From assembly GCA_009782775.1 (NCBI GenBank), contig WRIL01000018.1, forward strand, positions 1 through 37,280: a stretch of 37,280 bases of DNA, in the 5' to 3' direction. Shown here piece by piece: positions 33,137-37,280 of the stretch. How positions within the stretch are numbered: position 1 is the stretch's first letter; each line of letters begins with the position of its first letter. The notes under the pieces are model-generated. The model saw only the letters and a list, made by a program, of their open reading frames with translations. It searched no databases and was not told the DNA's origin. This DNA is from Desulfovibrionaceae bacterium. Its GTDB lineage: Bacteria; Desulfobacterota; Desulfovibrionia; Desulfovibrionales; Desulfovibrionaceae. Both the position numbers and the translations under genes were made by a program.

Positions 33137-34429
33137 TCAGCCCCATTCGCCCAGAAGGCGATCCAGCAGAACCGTCCCGGCACAACGCACCGAAAGGTGG
33201 TTATAAGGCGCGACCCAACGCAGGGGCGGCAGAATTGCGTCGCAACGGGCCAGAATTTCCGGGGCCAGCCCGTGTCCCGTACCCAGCAAGAGGATAGCCG
33301 GATGCCTATATAAAATTTTTCGAGCCCCGTCAAAGGTTATTGTCATTTCGGCCCTAGCCCCGCTCCCCCAAATTTTCGGGCTTTGGCCGTGCCGCTCTTC
33401 CACCAGACTCACGGCCTCATCCAGATCCGCGGCCGGGATGACACGGGCCAAGGCTTCCCGGCGATCCGGGTTGCTTTGCCCGCCGGGACCAGAAAGCCAA
33501 TGGGCCAAAAGTTCATCCAGGATGGTCCGCTGATCTTCCATCGGGGTAACAATGAACAGCCCGCCCAGCCCATAGGCACGGGCGGCTCTCGCCAGGTCAT
33601 GCGCATCCAGGTTGGTCAGGGAAGTGCTGGATACCCGTCCTTCCCGGTCCAACACCGGGTAATGCAGGAGGGCCAAATACAGGCCAGGCCCCAGGAGCTT
33701 GCGCGGGCTGGACCTCGCCCAATCCATATCTTCCCGCCCGAGCAGGGACTTTTCCAGCAGTTCCGGACGCCGCTCCAGGGTGGAGAGCAGAGCCTCGCGT
33801 CTGCGCCAGCGGGCTATGCAGGCGTGATCCCCGGAAAGCAGCTCTTCCGGCGCCCGGAGACCGGCGTATTCCTCCGGCCTGGTGTAGTGGGGATATTCCA
33901 GAATCCCGGCGCTAAAACTCTCTTCCAAGGCCGATTCCCCATGCCCCATGAAACCGGGAAGAAGACGGCATACGGCCTCGGTCACGGCCAGGGCCGCGGC
34001 TTCTCCCCCGTTCAGCACAAAATCACCCACCGAAATTTCCTCCAGGGGGAACAAGGCGCGTAGCCGCTCGTCGATGCCTTCATAACGCCCGCAAAGTAGG
34101 GTAATTTCCTTCTCCCCGGCCAGCTCGCGGGCCAGGGACTGGTCAAAGGGCCGCCCTCTCGGTGAAAGCAGGAAGGCACGGGGGATCTTCCCGGAAGAAG
34201 ACTCTGCTATGGCGCGCAAGGCGCGGGCCAGGGGATCCGCCAGCATGACCATGCCGGGGCCTCCTCCGTAAGGGCGATCATCAACGCTCTGCCGCCGGTC
34301 ATCCGTATAGACGCGCGGATTGTGAAAGGCAAACTCGACAAGGTTCGCGGCCACGGCCCGTTGCATGAGGCCGCAGTCCAAAGGGGATGAAAAAAACTCC
34401 GGGAAGAGGGTGACCAGGTTAATCTTCAT
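33137..34429 (-). CDS. trmD: tRNA (guanine37-N1)-methyltransferase TrmD with extra C-terminal SPOUT-like RNA methyltransferase domain
   Basis: TrmD methylates G37 of tRNA to prevent frameshifting. Residues 1-245 are a complete TrmD: MKINLVTLFPEFF, DDRPYGGGPGMVML, the knot segment LLCGRYEGIDER and EISVGDFVLNGGEAAALAV, and YPHYTRPEEYAGL. Residues 250-430 form an additional domain (LYLALLHYPVLDREGRVSST, LTNLDAHDLARAARAYGLG, ILLLGTGHGLAPEIL and APYNHLSVR) of the type found free-standing in Thermotoga (TM1570-like RNA methyltransferase). The knot-like NHLSVR ending suggests an active second SPOUT fold. The product is 430 residues against about 240-260 for ordinary TrmD. It overlaps rimM by 11 bases. 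Confidence 0.92.
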   Translation of the reverse strand: MKINLVTLFPEFFSSPLDCGLMQRAVAANLVEFAFHNPRVYTDDRRQSVDDRPYGGGPGMVMLADPLARALRAIAESSSGKIPRAFLLSPRGRPFDQSLARELAGEKEITLLCGRYEGIDERLRALFPLEEISVGDFVLNGGEAAALAVTEAVCRLLPGFMGHGESALEESFSAGILEYPHYTRPEEYAGLRAPEELLSGDHACIARWRRREALLSTLERRPELLEKSLLGREDMDWARSSPRKLLGPGLYLALLHYPVLDREGRVSSTSLTNLDAHDLARAARAYGLGGLFIVTPMEDQRTILDELLAHWLSGPGGQSNPDRREALARVIPAADLDEAVSLVEERHGQSPKIWGSGARAEMTITFDGARKILYRHPAILLLGTGHGLAPEILARCDAILPPLRWVAPYNHLSVRCAGTVLLDRLLGEWG

Positions 34430-34931
34430 GCAGATACAAATCCAGCAGCCCCGGCGGCGGACAGATCACCGTCCGTCCGGCCTTGGGGTCCAGTTCCCGC
34501 ACCAGTTCCCCCACCGCCGGGAAAAGCGCCTCCCGGCCCCCCGGGGTGACAATATGCCAAAGTTCCTGCCCGGCCGCGACTTCCACCCGGTCCAGCACGC
34601 CGAGATAGGCCGGTTCCGCCTGTCCTTCCTCCTGGGTCCAGACGCGCAGACCGGGCAGATCCCCAAGATAAAATTCGCCGGGCGGCAGTTCCGGCAGGCG
34701 GGCCCTGGGGATGCGCAGAGGCCGCCCGCGCAGGGCCTCGGCCTCCTCACGGCTCTCCACCCCTTCCAGGCGAAGGAGCAAAACGCCGTGCGCCCGGCGC
34801 GATTCCAGGATACGTCTTGGTTCGGGCAGGTACACTTCGTCCCTTAATAAATCAGGGGACTCCGCGTGGCATTCCACGCGGAGTTCCCCTTTGACTCCGT
34901 GCGCTCGGACGATATATCCGATTTCAAACAA
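34419..34931 (-). CDS. rimM: Ribosome maturation factor RimM
   Basis: RimM binds S19 and aids 30S head maturation. The start is set at TTG 34931 (read as Met, FEIGYIVRAHGVKGELRV), two bases after the khpA stop; a TTG 27 bases earlier lies inside khpA. The 170-residue protein has the RimM N-domain (GYIVRAHGVKGELRVECH), a linker with YLGDLPGLRVW, and the PRC-barrel end (LWHIVTPGGREALFPAV and VICPPPGLLDLYLHED). Its end overlaps trmD by 11 bases, consistent with translational coupling in the operon. Confidence 0.93.
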   Translation of the reverse strand: MFEIGYIVRAHGVKGELRVECHAESPDLLRDEVYLPEPRRILESRRAHGVLLLRLEGVESREEAEALRGRPLRIPRARLPELPPGEFYLGDLPGLRVWTQEEGQAEPAYLGVLDRVEVAAGQELWHIVTPGGREALFPAVGELVRELDPKAGRTVICPPPGLLDLYLHED

Positions 34932-34933
34932 GT

Positions 34934-35167
34934 CTATTCCAGAATCTCCAGCACGCAACGTTTTTTTTCCTTGCTGGCCGAGGCGCTCAGGATGGTGCGG
35001 ATGGCCCTGGCCGTGCGGCCCTGCTTACCGATCACCTTGCCCAAGTCCTCCCTGGCCACGCGCAATTCCAACACCGTGGTCTGTTCCCCTTCCACTTCCA
35101 CTACCGATACCTCCTCCGGTTTGTCCACCAGAGACTTTGCAGTGTACTCAACCAGTTCTCTCAGCAT
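34934..35167 (-). CDS. khpA: KH-domain RNA-binding protein KhpA
   Basis: A 77-residue single-KH protein that binds RNA. It is found between rpsP and rimM in many bacteria. The start ATG 35167 has GAGG five bases upstream; a GTG six bases earlier is less likely. The KH signature [16 protein letters not shown], with the GKQG loop, is clear, as is the N-terminal [16 protein letters not shown]. The stop is followed two bases later by the rimM start. Confidence 0.93.
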   Translation of the reverse strand: MLRELVEYTAKSLVDKPEEVSVVEVEGEQTTVLELRVAREDLGKVIGKQGRTARAIRTILSASASKEKKRCVLEILE

Positions 35168-35271
35168 AGCCACCTCATGAGTGATAATAGGTTAAAGAGC
35201 TCCACTGAGAAAACTCCCCACCCCGCCGGCAGACGATGCGGGAACGTGGGAACCTGCGCCGGAGATAGACC

Positions 35272-35511
35272 CTAAGCCTTGAACTGGTTGAGAAGGCTGC
35301 GCACAGTATCGGAGGGCTGCGCTCCTAGAGAAATCCATTTTTGTACTTTTTCCTGGTCAAGGTGAATTTCAGCCGGGTTACTCATGGGATTGTAATATCC
35401 CAGAAATTCCAGCGGGCGTCCGTCACGGCGCGTACTGCCCTCAATGGCCACCACGCGATAGAACGGACGCTTTTTGCTGCCTGAACGAGTTAATCTCAGT
35501 TTAACTGCCAT
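35272..35511 (-). CDS. rpsP: 30S ribosomal protein S16
   Basis: S16 stabilises the 5' domain of 16S rRNA. The 79-residue protein begins [20 protein letters not shown] and contains [29 protein letters not shown] and LLNQFKA. AAAAGGGAG is placed well before the ATG. It lies 68 bp after ffh and 104 bp before khpA. The second gap contains G+C-rich inverted segments but no clear terminator. Confidence 0.97.
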   Translation of the reverse strand: MAVKLRLTRSGSKKRPFYRVVAIEGSTRRDGRPLEFLGYYNPMSNPAEIHLDQEKVQKWISLGAQPSDTVRSLLNQFKA

Positions 35512-35579
35512 TTGGAACTCCCTTTTTGGTTATACACCATTTAGAAAAAAAATATCAAGCTTCCAATATTTTTTATTGC

Positions 35580-37067
35580 CTATTTTTTACAACGCCGCCG
35601 GGCGGCCTTGCGCAACTTTTTTTTCTTTTTCGCAGCGCTCCTGGAAGGACCTGGAGCCTGCCCTCTCCCCTCCGCGCCGGGAACACCGGAAAGCCCGGCT
35701 AGGCCGGAAAGCCCGCCAATTCCCGGCAAGCGGCCCAGGCTCTGCCTTATTTTCCCTAGGCCTCCTTTTTTGCCGCCCATGACCTCGCGCATCATACCGC
35801 GCATCCCCTCAAACTGCTTGAGCAACTGGTTCACCCTGGCCACACTGACCCCGCTACCCTTGGCCACGCGTAGTTTGCGGCTGCCGTTGAGGATTTTCGG
35901 GTTGCTCCTCTCTTCCGGGGTCATAGAGTTGATTACGGCCTCCATAACGACCATTTCCTTCTCCGGCATGGAGGCGTCTTCCAGCTTCCTTCCCAGCCCG
36001 CCCAGACCGGGGATCAATTTCATGATGCCTTCCAGGGAGCCCAATTTCTTGATCCGTCGCAAATTGGCCCGGAAATCCTCCAGGTCAAACGCCTCCCGGC
36101 GAAACTTGGCGGCCAGCTCTTCAGCTTCCTCGGCCTGGATCGCCCCCTGGGTCTTTTCCAGAAGGGTGAGCATGTCGCCCATCCCCAAAATACGTCCGGC
36201 CACGCGCTCAGGGTGAAAAGTCTCCAGCTCCGGGATCCTCTCGCCCATCCCCACAAACTTGACGCTCTTGCCGGTGACGGACTTTATGGACAGGGCCGCT
36301 CCTCCCCTGGCATCGCCGTCCATCTTGGTGAGGATTACCCCGGTCAAACCCAGCCGCTGATCAAAGGCCTCGGCCACATTCACCGCTTCCTGCCCGGTCA
36401 TGGCGTCCGCCGCCAGGAGGATTTCTTCCGGCCGCACCCGCGCCTTGATGACCGCCAGTTCATCCATGAGCGGCTGATCAATATGCAGACGCCCGGCCGT
36501 ATCCAGCAGCAGCACGTCGCATCCGGCCTCTTTGGCCGCCTGCATCGCCCTGGCGGCGATATCCTCCGGGCGCATCTCCGGGGCGGGTGGGAAACACGGC
36601 ATCCCGAGTTGCCCGGCCAGCACGGCGAGTTGCTCAATCGCCGCCGGGCGGTAAACGTCCGCCGAAACCAGGTAGGGTTTATGCCGGCGTTCCCTCAGCC
36701 AGTGCGCCAGCTTGGCGGCCGAGGTGGTTTTGCCAGACCCCTGAAGGCCCACCAGCATAATCACATGCGGGGGGAGTCCCTCCAGGCGCAGATCCTGGGT
36801 CTCGCCGCCCAGGATGGCGGTCAGTTCCTCGTGCACCACCTGGACAAAACGCTGGGTCGGGGTAATATTCCGACCCAGTTCCAGCCCCATGCAACGCTGG
36901 CGCACGGCTTCCGTGAAATCCTTGACCACCCGGAAATTGACGTCCGCCTCCAGCAAGGCCAGACGCACCTCGCGCAGTCCTTCCTGGACGTTCCGCTCAT
37001 CCAGCCTGGCCTGCCCGCCAAGGTTCCGAAAAACCCCGCGCAGCCGATCCGTAAGATGGTCAAACAT
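35580..37067 (-). CDS. ffh: Signal recognition particle protein Ffh (SRP54)
   Basis: Ffh binds signal sequences and 4.5S RNA for co-translational targeting to FtsY and SecYEG. The 495-residue protein has an N domain (MFDHLTDRLRGVFRNLGGQA), the G domain with GLQGSGKTTSAAKLA (P-loop), DVYRPAAIEQL, DTAGRLHID and TKMDGDARGGAAL, then a Met-rich M domain (GDMLTLLEKTQ, KLIPGLGG and the GSGVSVARVNQLLKQFEGMRG region, cut here into elements) and a very basic Lys/Arg tail. ATG 37067 has GGAG eight bases upstream. First gene of the translation operon. Confidence 0.97.
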   Translation of the reverse strand: MFDHLTDRLRGVFRNLGGQARLDERNVQEGLREVRLALLEADVNFRVVKDFTEAVRQRCMGLELGRNITPTQRFVQVVHEELTAILGGETQDLRLEGLPPHVIMLVGLQGSGKTTSAAKLAHWLRERRHKPYLVSADVYRPAAIEQLAVLAGQLGMPCFPPAPEMRPEDIAARAMQAAKEAGCDVLLLDTAGRLHIDQPLMDELAVIKARVRPEEILLAADAMTGQEAVNVAEAFDQRLGLTGVILTKMDGDARGGAALSIKSVTGKSVKFVGMGERIPELETFHPERVAGRILGMGDMLTLLEKTQGAIQAEEAEELAAKFRREAFDLEDFRANLRRIKKLGSLEGIMKLIPGLGGLGRKLEDASMPEKEMVVMEAVINSMTPEERSNPKILNGSRKLRVAKGSGVSVARVNQLLKQFEGMRGMMREVMGGKKGGLGKIRQSLGRLPGIGGLSGLAGLSGVPGAEGRGQAPGPSRSAAKKKKKLRKAARRRCKK

Positions 37068-37092
37068 AAATTAGCTCCGCCTGAACCGATAA

Positions 37093-37121
37093 TTGTTACT
37101 CTGCCTGAGGCGTAGCGTCAA
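37093..37121 (-). promoter_or_regulatory. Promoter of the ffh-rpsP-khpA-rimM-trmD-rplS operon
   Basis: On the minus strand TTGACG (37116-37121, five of six matches) is followed after 17 bases by TAACAA (37093-37098, three of six). It would give a leader of about 20 bases before the ffh Shine-Dalgarno site GGAG. The remaining 37122-37198 holds no other feature I can identify. Confidence 0.5.
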
Positions 37122-37198
37122 GGGATAATAGTATCCGGCGGCGTCCATGCGCCTCATGGTCTCAGGGTTCTACAGAAGGGGTTGATGTTTTGAAATGC

Positions 37199-37237
37199 AA
37201 CGCCCCTGCGGTTTTGGCCGCAGGGGCGTTGTTTTTT
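37199..37237. terminator. Strong hairpin terminator next to the 5S rRNA end
   Basis: A perfect 13-bp stem, AACGCCCCTGCGG (37199-37211) with CCGCAGGGGCGTT (37218-37230), with loop TTTTGG. In the plus direction it is followed by GTTTTTT. In the minus direction it lies just after the 5S rRNA 3' end with a poor U run (GCATTTC). It most likely ends the rRNA transcript and may act both ways. Confidence 0.85.
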
Positions 37238-37239
37238 AA

Positions 37240-37280
37240 GCTGGCGCCGACCTGCTTTCCCACACATGAGTATGCAGTAT
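37240..37280 (-). rRNA. rrf: 5S rRNA, 3' end only (cut by window edge)
   Basis: The minus strand at the right edge reads ATACTGCATACTCATGTG, then GGGAAAGCAGGTCGGCGCCAGC, the conserved 3' portion of bacterial 5S rRNA (the TACTGC stem loop, then GTGGGAxAGxAGGTCGxCGCCAG). The gene continues beyond the window. It places the end of an rRNA operon immediately upstream of ffh on the same strand, separated by the strong hairpin. Confidence 0.85.

Overview
The window looks like chromosomal DNA of a Gram-negative, fairly GC-rich bacterium, most likely a delta-proteobacterial sulfate reducer of the Desulfovibrio type. This rests on gene order and protein style: an ffh-rpsP-KH-rimM-trmD-rplS operon with an extended TrmD, an ArsR-methyltransferase fusion resembling SahR, an EnvC-like/CtpA/YibQ/ProC cluster and an alpha-2-macroglobulin. 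No taxonomic search was possible, so the assignment is inference.

Left part (1-16.7 kb, mostly minus strand): a truncated ArsR/methyltransferase regulator is divergent from miaA. Then come mutL, a YhaM-like HD nuclease, tmk and tag as an overlapping DNA-repair and nucleotide unit, a small cysteine-rich protein, and a pyk/HD-GYP pair. Next are the envelope genes envC-like, ctpA and yibQ, followed by proC, and then the str operon rpsL-rpsG-fusA. A near-consensus divergent promoter pair at about 16.66-16.75 kb separates the str operon from a 6 kb plus-strand gene for a membrane-anchored alpha-2-macroglobulin with a CTEQ thioester motif.

Middle part (22.8-28.6 kb): an accessory patchwork. It holds short fragments in both orientations, a phage-like remnant, a small DUF5678-like gene, an orphan holin plus M15 endolysin closed by a strong terminator and a tandem TTTGGGGGCAA repeat, then secreted or lipoprotein genes and three 12-15-residue micro-ORFs. 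Three genes here read as if broken by one base, whereas the housekeeping genes in the window are intact.

A three-gene operon (32.7-28.8 kb, minus) follows. It encodes a barrel-only inverse-autotransporter-like outer-membrane protein, an orphan solute-binding lipoprotein, and a membrane-anchored regulator with a periplasmic sensor region and a LuxR-type HTH. A dyad overlaps its promoter. This is the best candidate for an undescribed envelope-sensing system: outer-membrane barrel, ligand-binding lipoprotein and trans-membrane transcription factor, with no permease, ATPase or kinase.

Right part (32.7-37.3 kb, minus): rplS, trmD (two-domain), rimM, khpA, rpsP and ffh form a translation/secretion operon. 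Upstream of it lie a strong hairpin and the 3' end of a 5S rRNA gene at the window edge. No tRNA gene, CRISPR array, integrase or complete insertion sequence was seen.
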